Positions 1-9,070 of a DNA stretch of 64,000 nt are shown piece by piece (positions within the stretch are counted from its first letter, which is position 1; every line of letters starts with the position of its first letter). The notes beneath the pieces are model-generated. The model did no database searches and had not been told where the DNA came from. It saw only the letters and a list, made by a program, of their open reading frames with translations. A program made the translations under genes and the position numbers. Origin of the DNA: JACVRW01 sp963812915 (GTDB taxonomy: Bacteria > Actinomycetota > Thermoleophilia > Solirubrobacterales > Thermoleophilaceae); the NCBI GenBank assembly GCA_963812915.1, contig CAWEXB010000012.1, positions 1 to 64,000 of the forward strand, in the 5' to 3' direction.

Positions 1-78
1 TTTCATCCCATCGGGGCGATGACTGGTCGTTTGTGCGGTTGCAGGATTGTCGCCATGGTCCCGATACGGCCTTACCGC

Positions 79-681
79 TTACGGCGGCCACGAGTCGCGG
101 GCAGCGTGGCGGCGCCGGCGGCGGGCGACTACGTGTGTCGTGAGCTGCGCCAGTGCGGTGCCGATCAGGGCGCCGGCCAGCACGTCGGCGGGGTAGTGCA
201 CGCCGGTGTGGACGCGCGAGTAGGCGACCAGGGCGGCGAGCGCGCGCAGCGGGACGGCGGCCGCCGGCGATACGTGGCCGACGCCGGTCGCGAACGCGAA
301 GGCGGCGGCGGAGTGGCCGGAGGGAAACGAGCGCGAGCTCGGCATCCGCACGTGGCGCGCGAGCGGGACGTCGCCCGCCAGGCGGTCGGGGCGTCGCCGG
401 CGTGCGAGCGGCTTGACGGCGACGTTGACCACGGTCGCGGTGACCCCGAGCGAAGCGAGCCCCTGGGCGGCCGCGCGGCGGCCGGTCCTTCCGCCGGCGA
501 GTGCGAGCAGCGCGGCGGAGGTCAAGGAGAGGCGCGAGTAGTCGGCGGCGCGCGAGAGGCGGCTCATCGCGACGTCGAGCGTCGGCGTCGGGGTGCGGGC
601 GATGGCGGCGTAGATCGCGAGATCCACGCGCTCGGCGTCCTCGATCCAGCGCGGCCGGCGCGGCGGGCCGCGGTTCGACAT
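79..681 (-). CDS. PAP2-family phosphatase (phosphatidic acid phosphatase type 2)
   Basis: A 200-residue protein with the three PAP2 signature blocks in order: KPLARRRRPDR near residues 90-100, FPSGHSAAA near 118-126 and YSRVHTGVHYPAD near 153-165. The His in SGH and the His and Asp of the last block are the expected catalytic residues. Hydrophobic segments lie between the blocks, so it should be a small membrane enzyme that removes phosphate from lipid phosphates such as phosphatidate or undecaprenyl diphosphate. It is divergent from the lipid-kinase-like gene at 705, with only 23 bases between the two starts. Pairing a lipid phosphatase with a diacylglycerol-kinase-like gene is common in actinobacteria. 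The exact substrate is unknown. Confidence 0.88.
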   Translation of the reverse strand: MSNRGPPRRPRWIEDAERVDLAIYAAIARTPTPTLDVAMSRLSRAADYSRLSLTSAALLALAGGRTGRRAAAQGLASLGVTATVVNVAVKPLARRRRPDRLAGDVPLARHVRMPSSRSFPSGHSAAAFAFATGVGHVSPAAAVPLRALAALVAYSRVHTGVHYPADVLAGALIGTALAQLTTHVVARRRRRHAARDSWPP

Positions 682-704
682 TGGTGCTCAAGGAGGTGGA
701 TCCT

Positions 705-2019
705 ATGAGGCGGCAGCTCGCGGCCATCGTCGCGCTGGTGGTGGGGGCGGCCACGCTCGCGCTCGCTGTCGCTGTGGCGGTGAGCGAGTTCCCGCGCGGC
801 TTGGTCCTGCTGGGCTGTGTGGTGGTCGCCGGCGCGTCGGCCTGGTACGGCGTGCTGCGGCGCGGGGTTGCGCGCGTGGCGGGGCTGGCGGTCGCCGGGC
901 TGGCGCTCGCCGGTGCCGTGGTGCTGCTCGTGGGCGGAGGGACGCCGCTCGTCGAGCTGCTGGTCGTGGCGGGGCTGCTGGTGTCGCTGGCGGCCGCGCG
1001 TGCCACGCTCGCCGTCCACGTGGATCTGCCCGAGCGCGGCGGCGCCGCGCCAGCCGGTGCTCTTCTTCAATCCGCGCTCGGGCGGCGGCAAGGCGGAGCG
1101 CTTCTCGCTCGCCGCCGAGGCACGCGCGCGCGGGATCGAGCCGATCGAGCTCAAGCCCGGCGACGACCTCGAGAAGCTCGTTCGCGGGGCGGTGGAGCGC
1201 GGCGCCGACGGGCTCGCGATGGCCGGCGGCGACGGCTCGCAGGCGATCGTCGCGGCGGTCGCGGCCGAGCGCGGGCTGCCGTACGCGTGCATGCCCGCCG
1301 GTACGCGCAACCACTTCGCGCTCGACCTCGGCGTCGACCGCGACGACGTCGTCGGCGCCCTCGACGCGTTCGTCGACGGCGGCGAGCGCACCGTGGACCT
1401 TGCCGAGGTCAACGGGCGCGTGTTCGTCAACAACGTCTCGCTCGGGCTCTACGCCGAGGCCGTCCAGCGAGAGGGCTATCGCGACGCGAAGCTGCGCACG
1501 CTGCTCGACACCGTGCCGGACGTGCTCGGCCCCGGCGGCGGCGAGCTCGACATGCGCTGGACCGGCCCGGGCGGGCACGAGCACCACGCGGGTGCGCTGG
1601 TGCTCGTCTCCAACAACCGCTACCGGCTCGGCCGCGCCGTCGGCTCGGGCACGCGCCCGCGGATCGACGACGGCCTGCTCGGGATCACGGTCATCGGCGC
1701 GCCCTCAGGGCGCGGCGAGAGCGGCCGGTCGTTGCAGCGGCCCGTGGCGCGAGTGGTCGGCGCCGGGCTTCGAGGTCGACGCCGACCGCCCGTCCCCGCC
1801 GGAATCGACGGCGAGGCGCTCATGCTCGACCCGCCGCTGCGGTTTCGCATTCGGCCCGGCGTCCTGCGCGTGCGGATCGCGCGCAAGCACCCGGGCGCCT
1901 CGCCCTCGGCCACGGCTCCCGAGGGCATGTGGGCGGGCGTGGTCGAGCTGGCGCGAATCGCCCGCGGCCGCGAACAGAAACCCGCAATGTCAACACCAAG
2001 GAGGCCCGAATGGACCTGA
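705..2019 (+). CDS. Diacylglycerol kinase family protein with N-terminal membrane domain (frame-broken)
   Basis: The start at 705 is set by a strong AGGAGG at 691-696. Residues 1-110 form a block of hydrophobic helices. The DAGK catalytic domain follows, with VLFFNPRSGGGKAERF, the nucleotide-binding AGGDGSQ and CMPAGTRNHFALDLG. The membrane domain and the catalytic domain are in different frames, with the shift at about 1025-1055. A second local excursion at about 1740-1795 restores WREWSAPGFEVDAD only if another frame is read. The two defects lie in otherwise well-conserved sequence, so assembly error is likely, but a true pseudogene cannot be excluded. The role is presumably ATP-dependent phosphorylation of a lipid at the membrane. 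The stop overlaps the start of the next reading frame at 2010. Confidence 0.8.
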
Positions 2020-2153
2020 TGGAAATCAGCGAGAAGGAGCGGCAGCCGCGAGGACGCCGCCGCCCGCCTACACGCCCTCGCCGACACGCTCGCCAAGCAC
2101 AACGACATCGAGTTCGACCGCGGCGGCATGCACTTCAAGGTGCGCGCCCCGAC
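2010..2153 (+). pseudogene. Amphi-Trp domain protein, broken remnant
   Basis: A good AAGGAGG (1998-2004) stands 5 bases before the ATG at 2010. The frame opens MDLMEISEKERQ, breaks near 2045, and continues in another frame as REDAAARLHALADTLAKHND and then IEFDRGGMHFKVRAP. This is the N-terminal part of the small amphi-Trp domain proteins. The expected C-terminal half, a repeat of amphipathic strands ending in a Trp, is not found in any frame before 2340. The gene is therefore frameshifted and probably truncated. It overlaps the end of the lipid-kinase gene, which suggests one transcript. The function of the family is not well known. Confidence 0.55.
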
Positions 2154-2358
2154 GATCGGCTCCAGCCTGAGCGCGCGTCAGACCGTCGCGCGAGCCAGGC
2201 GCTCGCTGGGCCCAAGCGCGCGCTTCACGCGCCGCCCCCCCAGTACGCCAGAGTCCGTACCACGTCTCCGCCCCGCTCGCGTCCGCGCGAGCGATCAGCG
2301 AACCGCTCGCGTAACTACGCCGAGCCATTTCAACTCGTCCCCTCGCCGGATCGGCGCG

Positions 2359-2550
2359 TCAGTGGCCGCGACCGGCGGCTCCCTGCTCGAGCTGCTCGAT
2401 CATCCTCGCGATCGCCTCTTCGCGAAACGGCCGGTAGCGGCCGAGCGGCACCGTGGGGATCAGTTCCCGGCGCGACTGCTCGTAGACCCAGGACCTCGGC
2501 ACGCCCAGCATCGACGCCACCTCGGCCGCCGTCAGGAGACGTGTGCTCAC
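2359..2550 (-). CDS. Small HTH (excisionase/MerR-like) DNA-binding protein
   Basis: The frame from a GTG at 2550 encodes about 63 residues beginning VSTRLLTAAEVASMLGV and continuing PRSWVYEQSRRELIPTV, PLGRYRPFREEAIARM. This is the winged-helix excisionase (HTH_17) pattern: TAAEVASMLGV, a recognition helix, then a G-R-Y-R-P-F strand. The open frame extends upstream to an ATG at 2622, but that stretch has no family similarity. Such proteins are often excisionases or small regulators of integrated elements. It lies outside the proposed left end of the island, so it may belong to an older element at the same site. The role is inferred from fold only. Confidence 0.65.
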   Translation of the reverse strand: MSTRLLTAAEVASMLGVPRSWVYEQSRRELIPTVPLGRYRPFREEAIARMIEQLEQGAAGRGH

Positions 2551-2654
2551 ACATCCGATCGTGAAGGCCGCCAGGACGGCACCCCCACACGAGGCGGAGA
2601 AATTGGAGCCCATTGGAACCACGGCGCTCCCTTCACACCGAGCCCTTCACGAGG

Positions 2655-2674
2655 AAAAGCCCGCATTTGCGGGC
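2655..2674 (-). terminator. Rho-independent terminator, probably the native terminator of tRNA-fMet
   Basis: On the minus strand the sequence reads gcccgca-aa-tgcgggc followed by TTTT: a 7-bp perfect stem with a T-run. It lies 10 bases beyond a copy of the tRNA-fMet 3' end (2684-2693), in the orientation of the tRNA at 43789-43862. Removing the island would place this hairpin directly downstream of that tRNA. Confidence 0.6.
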
Positions 2675-2683
2675 CTCTCTGAG

Positions 2684-2718
2684 TAGCGGGGGCCCGATAT
2701 GTCTCTTCGAGCGACGCT
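2684..2718. other. Proposed attR: tRNA-fMet 3'-end core joined to island P' arm
   Basis: The 10-bp core tagcgggggc (2684-2693) is identical to the 3' end of the tRNA-fMet gene at 43789-43798. It is followed by cccga and the arm tatgtctcttcgagcgacgc, which differs by one base from the right arm of the inverted-repeat site at 36584-36604. To the left is the tRNA-type terminator. The similarity to the 36.58-kb copy continues past the arm to a stop codon at 2751, encoding ARYV-SSDARI--EY-LAA. This is the structure expected of a B-P' hybrid site left by a serine integrase. Confidence 0.6.
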
Positions 2719-2999
2719 CGGATAGGGCGGGAGTACGGGCTGGCGGCCTGAACCCTGGTACGGCCTCTCCCCGACGGGGGAGCGACGGTTAATAGGGTTC
2801 CCCCACAAAGGGAGGACTGCCGCCGGAACCGATCGCAGGTCGGCGCAAGCCCGGCCGTCGTCCTAGGTAGGCGTCTGCCGAAGGTCGTCTGAGACGCCCC
2901 GCTCGCGCGCGCATTGCGGCAGTGTGGGCGCGTGCGCTGGTGGCCAGGTGGCCGTCGCGGATCGTCCCGCGTCGGCCTCTCGTCAGGCGAGGGCCATCT
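2719..2999. other. Island start, no gene recognised
   Basis: After the att arm and its short conserved coding tail (stop at 2751), no reading frame in this stretch resembles a known family. It is GC-rich and has no clear promoter or hairpin that I would call. Confidence 0.3.
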
Positions 3000-3560
3000 C
3001 TGCGCCGCCCGATGGACCGGGGTCGGGTCGGCGCACCATGCGGAACCCGTTGAGAGCCGCAGCAGGCCGGCGAGGATCGGGACGAGCAGCGCGACCTGCA
3101 GGGCGAGCGGCCGTGCGTCGGTGTTGATGCGGATGATCTCGGCTTGGATCTCCGCCGGCTGATCGGCGAGCCGCTTCTGGAGCTAGCTGTTGCTCAACAC
3201 CTCCGCGTCGTCTTCGAGCGCCTGGGCCTGACCTGCTCCTGGAGCTGGCCGGCATGGTGCTGTCCTGAGCCATCTGGGTGAATGTGATCAAGAGCGTTGC
3301 GAGCATGATGGCTCCGGCGAACGCGAGCCCGAACGACAACCCGAAGGAAACCCGCGGCGGAGTTGACGCCGGCAGCCTCGCTCACGCGCTGATCGGAGAT
3401 CGGCGAGAGGTGTAGTTGTTGAGCTGAGACACAGCAGGCCCAGTCCCGCCCCGGCGATCATCAGCGGAATGACGAGCGCCCAGCCAGAGTGCGCACGCGG
3501 GACGATCGGGACGAGCAGCAGCATCCCAACGGTCAGCAGTCCCGATCCGGCGCGCGGATT
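3000..3560 (-). pseudogene. DHA2-type MFS transporter, C-terminal remnant
   Basis: Reading the minus strand with several frame changes gives a recognisable order of DHA2-family C-terminal pieces. These are GLLTVGMLLLVPIVPRAHSG and LVIPLMIAGAGLGLL, then RVSEAAGVNSA, then SFGLAFAGAIMLATLLITFT, then LQKRLADQPAEIQAEIIRIN and LALQVALLVPILAGL, ending LNGFRMVRRPDP. These match the last three or four transmembrane segments and the long terminal loop of 14-TM drug:proton antiporters. No N-terminal half is present upstream. A second copy of the end motif, LLNGFRMVR, occurs at about 3733-3760, so two transporter ends may have been deposited here. It is not functional as it stands. Confidence 0.55.
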
Positions 3561-3843
3561 ATGCTCGCGGGTGGCGCTCGCCGGCTTCGCGTGCCATGCA
3601 GTGGGTCGCAAATCGTTCGTGATCCTGAAGCGCGTCGCGCGCTCCACGGTAATCGCCGAGTCGCGCCGTATCGAGCGACCTACCGGGGCCGAAAGGGCGG
3701 ATGGCAGCGGCGGCACGGAAGCAGCAGTCCGGACCATGCGGAACCCGTTGAGCAGCCTCGTAGGCCGGCGGCACGCCCCCTTCGGTGACTTGGCGGCAGC
3801 GGGCCTTTGCGTCTGCGAGATCGCGGATGTGGAAGCCCATCGG

Positions 3844-4346
3844 TTAGTCTCTTCCGGCGCTCGCCGCCGCCAGCGCCGCGGCGAGCTGTGCTTCGACCTT
3901 GTCGCTGAGCGAAGTCTGGATGACGCGTCCATGCTCGCGAATCTGCGGGAGAATCTTGTCGGGGCCATCTCGCGGACGAGCAGCACCAGGGCGGCGCTGC
4001 CTGGCGTAAGGCTCTCGCGCAGTTCGTCCACGAAGCTCTCTGCAACACCTGCCTCGCCGAATGTGCTCTTCCAAGCCGCACCGCCCGCCAGCGCGCCCAC
4101 GGCCATGCCCAACAGGGGCGCCAGGAAAATCAGTCCGATCAGGCCGCCCCACATGGCACCGCCGACTGCGGCCGCCCCGACGCCAGTGCTGCCCTGCCGG
4201 ACGTCGACGGTGCCGTCCTCGTCCCGGACGATGACGACCACGTCCTCGACTTCTATCAGCCCCTCGCGGATGGCCTCAGCAAGGTTGGCCGTGGCGCGCG
4301 TGACCGCTGCCTCGTCCGGATAGGCGATCGCGACCAGGTCGCTCAT
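3844..4346 (-). CDS. DUF1269 family membrane-associated protein (one frameshift)
   Basis: The ATG at 4346 is preceded by GGAGGAAGCAG. The protein begins MSDLVAIAYPDEAAVTRA and has a Gly/Ala-rich hydrophobic centre (WGGLIGLIFLAPLLGMAVGA), then SFVDELRESLTPGSAALVLL. Near 3965 the frame changes and the family's ending follows: DKILPQIREHGRVIQTSLSD, KVEAQLAAALAAAS, with a stop at 3844. The domain order matches DUF1269 proteins of about 165 residues. Their biochemical role is unknown; the glycine-zipper-like core suggests membrane association. The single break may be a sequencing error. Confidence 0.72.
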
Positions 4347-4389
4347 CTGCTTCCTCCTTGTTTACGGCGCTTCGATGACATGAGCACGC

Positions 4390-5133
4390 TCAAGGCTTCG
4401 CGTCATTGGACAAGCCGGGGCCGTCACTCCGGCGACGCGGCCGCCACAGGCTGACCAGGCCCGCGATCAGCGTGACCAGGAAGATCTGTCCGAGCAGCAT
4501 CTCCAGTCCGGCGAACATCTTCCCCGGCTGTCCGTCGGGAACGAGATTTCCGTAGCCCGTCGTGGTCAGCGTGGTGAAGCTGAAGAAGATGAAATCGCCC
4601 GTTTGGGGCTCTCCGCTGCTGAAGAACGGCCCTGCCTGCAGCCGGTCGATCGCGACATAGAGGGATGCGAAGAGCAGACCGAAGATCATGTAGACGCTGA
4701 TCGCTCCCAGGATGGTCCGGAAGCTGACCTCCAAAGCGCTGAGGACGGCGCGTAGCACGGCCGCTGCCGCCGAGGCGAGGAGCAGAGCCTGCGTGAGTGC
4801 CGCGACCGCGAGCAACGCGCGCTCACCCGAGAGCTCCGCAAGAACAGCGAGGGTGACCGACCCGGCCGCCAGAGCGACGGCGAAGCGAACGATCGCCGTC
4901 CGGGCGCCAGCGCTGGCCAACCCGACCGCGGCGGCTGCGCATCCCAAAGCCAAAACTGCCACGGCGCTCCAGCCTACGAACGAGGTCAGCGACGCCAGCA
5001 CGTACGTCGCGACCAACAGCAGGAGGACGAGGCCGAAGGCATTGCCGATCCGCTCCGCAACGCGCGCCCACTCCGCCCTCGACCCTCCCGTCTCACCCAT
5101 CGGAGAGGTGGCGGGCTCAGCGGTCATTGGCAT
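4390..5133 (-). CDS. Two-TM-pore ion channel family protein (potassium channel-like)
   Basis: A 247-residue protein. Residues about 30-150 hold four or five hydrophobic helices. A classic pore unit follows: a transmembrane helix (ILGAISVYMIFGLLFASLYV), a pore loop with FSFTTLTTTGYGNLVP at about residues 190-205, and an inner helix (GQIFLVTLIAGLVSLW). TTGYGN is the potassium selectivity filter of the Ion_trans_2 family. There is no RCK or cyclic-nucleotide domain after the pore, and only about 20 residues remain after the last helix. The likely role is passive cation flux. It is the first intact gene of the island on this strand and runs in the same direction as the DUF1269 and MFS genes. Confidence 0.82.
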   Translation of the reverse strand: MPMTAEPATSPMGETGGSRAEWARVAERIGNAFGLVLLLLVATYVLASLTSFVGWSAVAVLALGCAAAAVGLASAGARTAIVRFAVALAAGSVTLAVLAELSGERALLAVAALTQALLLASAAAAVLRAVLSALEVSFRTILGAISVYMIFGLLFASLYVAIDRLQAGPFFSSGEPQTGDFIFFSFTTLTTTGYGNLVPDGQPGKMFAGLEMLLGQIFLVTLIAGLVSLWRPRRRSDGPGLSNDAKP

Positions 5134-5201
5134 GTGTCGTCGCAGCCACGGCGGGACGCAGAACAGCCAGATAGTGACTCACACGGCGCAGGGACACCTC
5201 C

Positions 5202-6875
5202 TCACGCCTCGAGGCGGTCGACATCAGGTGACCCATGTTCGGCGCCGGCGGGGGCCGAGCCCGGCTGTCGCGTCGGGATGCGACCGGAGAAGAACAGCGC
5301 CGCCGCCGCCACGATGGCGATGACCGCAAGCGCGGTTTGCAGCGCGCGTAGCCGGGCCGTCGCGTTCTCGTCCCCGATCGCCGCGGCCGTTTCGCCGGTA
5401 ACGCCGGCCTGCTCGAGCGCGGACTCGAGGTCGGCGTCGGAGACGAATGGGACGCCGCTGGACAGCCGCACATCCGCCTGGCGGCTGACCTCGGGCGGGA
5501 CGGCCGGGTTCTGTTGGATACCCGCCAGAAGCGTCGCCGTCAGGCTGGCGATCAGCACCGAGCCCGCCAGCGCGGTTCCCAGCGACGCACCGATGTTGGT
5601 CGCGGTGTTTTGGAGGCCGCCGACCTCGGGGCTCAGCTCGTCCGGCACGGCCGAGACGGTGACGGCGCCAAGCTGGGAAGCCAATGCGCCGATCCCAAGG
5701 CCCAGCAGCAACAGCGGCAGCGTGACGATCTCGGCTGAGGCGTCCTCGTTTATGGCGGCCAGCAGTACGACCGTCCCGGCGAACATGGCGAACAGCGCGA
5801 GCCGCACGACGCGGCGTGGATTGGCGTTCGGGCGGAATCGCGGGATCCCGACAGCCGCGATCAGCAGCGTCACCGAGAGCGGAAGTAGGCGCACCCCGGT
5901 GTCGATCGCCGAGAGCCCCAGCGAGACCGACAGAAACAGCGGCACGACGAAGAAGACGCCCGACTGGACGAAGTACTGGAAGAAGAACATCCGCAGACCG
6001 CCGACCAGCTGGGCGTTCTGCAGCATCGTCGGGCGCACTAGTGGCTCTTCGCCGCGTTGCTCGAGCCGCGATTCCCACTCGTAGAACAGCCAGAGCAGGA
6101 ACAGGCCGCCGAGGATGAGCCACAGCGTCGCGGAGAGGCCGAACAGCTCCGGGGCGTCGGGCTTAGGCGCGACCCAGCCCCAAACGCTCGAGCGCAGCAC
6201 CCCGAACACCGCGAGGCCGAGGCCGGCCGCCGACAGCACGACGCCGATGAGATCGATCCGGGGGGGCTGCCCAGGGGGCTCGTCCTCTATCCGTCGGATC
6301 AGCACGAGGATCGCCAGCACGATCAGCACCTCGCCGGCGAACACCAGGCGCCAGCTGAGGTAGGTGGTGAAGAGCCCGCCGATGAGCGGCCCGACGGCGA
6401 CGGCCACCGCCCCAGCCGCCATCACCAGGCCATAGGCGCGCGGCCGGCCCTCGGGGCGAAAGTTGGCAGCGACCAGCGCGACGATCGCCGGCAGGATCAG
6501 TGCAGCGCCGATGCCTTCGAGAAGCGACCACCCGACCAGCAGGACGGGCAGCGACGGCGAGATCGCGGTCGTGAACGAGCCCGCGCCGTAGATCACGCAA
6601 CCGACGCCAAACGCCCGCTTTCGGCCGACCAGGGCACCGACCTTGCCGCCGGTGATCATCAGGGTCGCCATCACGAGCGTGTAGAGCGTGATCGCGGTCT
6701 GGATCCCGGTCACGTCCGTACCGACATCCTCGGCGACGGTCGCAATCGCGACGTTCATAACCGACGTGTCGAGCGTCATCAGAAACTGGCCGGCGGCGAG
6801 GGTCGTCAGCACCACCGTTGCGCCGGCCTGCGCCCCCGATCCCTGCCCGGACACATCCGCGCCTGCTGGCATCAC
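5202..6875 (-). CDS. DHA2-family MFS drug:proton antiporter (14 TM)
   Basis: A 557-residue membrane protein with the DHA2 layout. It has motif D1-like LDTSVMNVAIATVAEDV in TM1, GGKVGALVGRKRAFG in loop 2-3 (motif A), and GPLIGGLFTTYLSWRLVF in TM5 (motif C). Fourteen hydrophobic segments are expected. The terminal 100 residues carry the loop typical of the family, with SDADLESALEQAGV, before the last helix. It should export hydrophobic or cationic compounds using the proton gradient; the substrate is not predictable. No adjacent TetR or MarR regulator is seen. Confidence 0.88.
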   Translation of the reverse strand: MMPAGADVSGQGSGAQAGATVVLTTLAAGQFLMTLDTSVMNVAIATVAEDVGTDVTGIQTAITLYTLVMATLMITGGKVGALVGRKRAFGVGCVIYGAGSFTTAISPSLPVLLVGWSLLEGIGAALILPAIVALVAANFRPEGRPRAYGLVMAAGAVAVAVGPLIGGLFTTYLSWRLVFAGEVLIVLAILVLIRRIEDEPPGQPPRIDLIGVVLSAAGLGLAVFGVLRSSVWGWVAPKPDAPELFGLSATLWLILGGLFLLWLFYEWESRLEQRGEEPLVRPTMLQNAQLVGGLRMFFFQYFVQSGVFFVVPLFLSVSLGLSAIDTGVRLLPLSVTLLIAAVGIPRFRPNANPRRVVRLALFAMFAGTVVLLAAINEDASAEIVTLPLLLLGLGIGALASQLGAVTVSAVPDELSPEVGGLQNTATNIGASLGTALAGSVLIASLTATLLAGIQQNPAVPPEVSRQADVRLSSGVPFVSDADLESALEQAGVTGETAAAIGDENATARLRALQTALAVIAIVAAAALFFSGRIPTRQPGSAPAGAEHGSPDVDRLEA

Positions 6876-7162
6876 GGCGGATCATCCCTTGTCCCGAGGA
6901 CGCCAACTGAGCTGGCACTGCGTCCGCCGTCCGTCTACGTCGCCGCCGGCTTGCAAGGACGCCGATGCGGCCTGATCGAACGCGCGACGACCTTCCACCA
7001 GGCCGCGGCGCTCGTGGCCGGCAAGATCGCTTCACATCCGGCGCTGATCCGCTTCGGCGCGCGACTCACTCACGAGGGCGGCGCGGACGTGGTGGGCTGG
7101 TAGGGCGGATCGACGTCCTTAGGTCGGGTTACGCTGACCTCAACCGATCGTAAGGAGATTCG
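6876..7162. other. Intergenic, possible short gene end
   Basis: The plus strand holds an open stretch ending at 7103 with VYVAAGLQGRRCGLIERA and ALVAGKIASHPALIRFGARL. It has coding-like composition but I do not recognise a family and there is no start with a ribosome site. The last 60 bases lead to the gene at 7163. Confidence 0.25.
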
Positions 7163-7570
7163 ATGACCCCTCCGCTAGCCGCGGACTATCCATTCTTGGA
7201 AGTCCTCTGGTCGACGCTGATCTTCATGGCATTCATCCTGTGGATCTGGCTCGCGATCACGTGCTTCATGGACATCTTCCGCCGCCGGGACACCAGCGGA
7301 TTCGCCAAGGCGCTGTGGGTGATCTTCATCATCGTTCTCCCGTACCTCGGTGTGCTCGTCTACTTGATCGCCAACCACGGCGGAATGGCCGAACGGCAGA
7401 CCAAGGACGTCCAGCAAGCCGAGCAGGCGTTCGACGAGCGCGTGCGCGAGGCCGCCCGCTCAGCAGGCCCGGCCGCAGAAATCGAGTCAGCCCACAAGCT
7501 GCTCGAGTCCGGCGCTATCAACCAGGACGAGTTCGAGCGCATCAAGGCCAAGGCACTCGGCCCAGCGTAG
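7163..7570 (+). CDS. PLDc_N/SHOCT domain membrane protein
   Basis: The start is supported by TAAGGAG at about 7151-7157. The protein has 135 residues. Two transmembrane helices in the first 70 residues (LEVLWSTLIFMAFILWIWLA and ALWVIFIIVLPYLGVLVYLI) frame the FRRRDTSGFAKALW loop. This is the phospholipase D nuclease N-terminal (PLDc_N) domain. The C-terminus carries a short SHOCT motif, AHKLLESGAINQDEFERIKAK. Proteins of this kind are common in actinobacteria and their function is unresolved. It is complete and not in an obvious operon. Confidence 0.8.
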   Translation: MTPPLAADYPFLEVLWSTLIFMAFILWIWLAITCFMDIFRRRDTSGFAKALWVIFIIVLPYLGVLVYLIANHGGMAERQTKDVQQAEQAFDERVREAARSAGPAAEIESAHKLLESGAINQDEFERIKAKALGPA

Positions 7571-7757
7571 ACGTCTCGCCACCAACGGCTGCCCTCGACC
7601 AGAGAGTCGAAGCAGCCGCTGGTCGGCTGCGTTCTCATTGGCCAGTTCGACGGTGCAGCCGCGGCGCTTTCGCTCCACGACGGACGCGCCGTCGCTGTCA
7701 CGCGACGGACATACCGAGCACGAGCCTATGCGCATCGCCGCATAGCGCAAGCGTATG

Positions 7758-8035
7758 TCAGCCGACGGCAGCGAGCGGCAAGCGCGCGCTGACGCGGGTC
7801 CCGTCCCCGGGCGGGCTGTCGACCTCGAAGCGCCCTCCGAGGGCGTCGATCCGGTCGGCCAATCCATGCAGTCCAGTGCCGGCCGCGGGGTGGGCGCCAC
7901 CGCGGCCGTCGTCGACGATCTCCACCAGGAGCGCGCCGTGCTCGCGCGCGACACGGACCCGGACCGCGCTCGCGGCCGCATACCTGCTGGCGTTCGTCAG
8001 GGACTCACTGACGATGACGTCAGTGCGGAGGAGTA
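7758..8035 (-). pseudogene. Sensor histidine kinase, C-terminal ATPase fragment
   Basis: On the minus strand the frame reads DVIVSESLTNASRYAAASAV, then VDDGRGGAHPAAGTGLHGLA and DRIDALGGRFEVDSPPGDGT, ending RVSARLPLAAVG with a stop at 7758. These are the N box, G1 and G2 boxes of the HATPase_c domain of NarL/DesK-type two-component sensors. Upstream of 8035 the similarity stops: no dimerisation (HisKA_3) or sensor region is present in any frame. No response regulator is next to it. It is a truncated kinase remnant. Confidence 0.6.
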
Positions 8036-8146
8036 GCCGGCGTTGGCGCGAAACCTGACGGCGATGATGTCGGCGCTGTTGATGCTTCGGCGCGAGTCGC
8101 AGGCGCTGCGGGATGCGGTGCGCGACGTTGCTCGAGGGAGTCGCCG

Positions 8147-9070
8147 ATGTTGTTCTTCCGGCTGAGCAGCCTCGAGCTCGCCCTGATTCTCTTCGGGGCG
8201 GTGCTCGGGACGACGCTCCTGGGGATCGTCGCGGGGCGCCGCCTGCGCGCGCACGTCGATAGCCTGCGCGAGCCGTTCGGCGTTGTTCAGGCGGCGCTTG
8301 CCGGTCTCGTCGGGCTCATCCTCGCGTTCGGCCTCACGCTGGCCGTCGGGCGCTACGACACCCGGCGGGCAGCGGTCGTCGACGAAGCGAACGCGATCGG
8401 CACGACGTACCTGCGCGCCCAGACGCTGCGGGAGCCGATCCGCACGCGCTCGCTCGAGGATCTCGTGCGCTACACGGACTCCATCATCCTCTTGTCGGAA
8501 TCGATCCCGGGTAGTGCGGCCGCACGCGACGCGATCGCGGACGGTGGGCGCCTGCAGCGCTCGCTCTGGCGACTCGCCGGCGAGGCGCTCGCCCGCTCGC
8601 CCACCGATAGCGCGCCGCGGCTCTATGTCGAGACGCTCAACGAGATGATCGACATGCAGACCGTGCAGGTGTCCGCGCTCAACAACCGCGTCCCCAACGC
8701 GGTTCTCGTGGTCGAGGTGGTGGGTGCCGCGGTCGCCCTCGGCCTGCTCGCCCTGTACCTCACGATCCTCGGGCGCGGCGTGGTCACGGTCGTTCTGGCG
8801 GCCGGGTTCGTCTCCATGCTGCTTCTGATCACGTTCGACCTCGACCGTCCGGTCCGTGGACTGGTGCGGGTTCCCGACACGCCGCTCGTCGGCCTCCGCG
8901 CCTCAATGGAGCTGCCCCGGCAGCCCAGGCGCCGGACGAGCCGTAACCCGCAGGCGCAGCTGCTGCTTTCGCCTGCCAGCGGCAGTGCCGCTCCTGCCTC
9001 GAAGCGGCAGCGTGGTCACGCTCCCATCGGTTGCTTTAGCGAACCCTGTCGTGGGCGGCCCGACGGCTAG
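8147..9070 (+). CDS. DUF4239 (bestrophin-like) membrane protein
   Basis: A 307-residue frame with two N-terminal transmembrane helices (ELALILFGAVLGTTLLGIVA; VQAALAGLVGLILAFGLTLA). It then has the RYDTRRAAVVDEANAIGTTY block and two C-terminal helices around residues 190-235, ending VRGLVRVPDTPLVGLRASME. This is the DUF4239 architecture. The family usually ends soon after that block. In the neighbouring frame the sequence gives PAAQAPDEP and a stop at 8944-8946, so the last 50 residues of the present frame are probably artificial, caused by one shifted base near 8915. The function is unknown; a channel-like role has been suggested from distant bestrophin similarity. Confidence 0.72.
   Translation: MLFFRLSSLELALILFGAVLGTTLLGIVAGRRLRAHVDSLREPFGVVQAALAGLVGLILAFGLTLAVGRYDTRRAAVVDEANAIGTTYLRAQTLREPIRTRSLEDLVRYTDSIILLSESIPGSAAARDAIADGGRLQRSLWRLAGEALARSPTDSAPRLYVETLNEMIDMQTVQVSALNNRVPNAVLVVEVVGAAVALGLLALYLTILGRGVVTVVLAAGFVSMLLLITFDLDRPVRGLVRVPDTPLVGLRASMELPRQPRRRTSRNPQAQLLLSPASGSAAPASKRQRGHAPIGCFSEPCRGRPDG

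Noticed and set aside
501..2564. Long plus-strand frame of 687 codons
   Set aside because: Only codons from 705 to about 1040 match a real protein (the membrane part of the lipid kinase). The rest is Arg-rich shadow coding with no family similarity.
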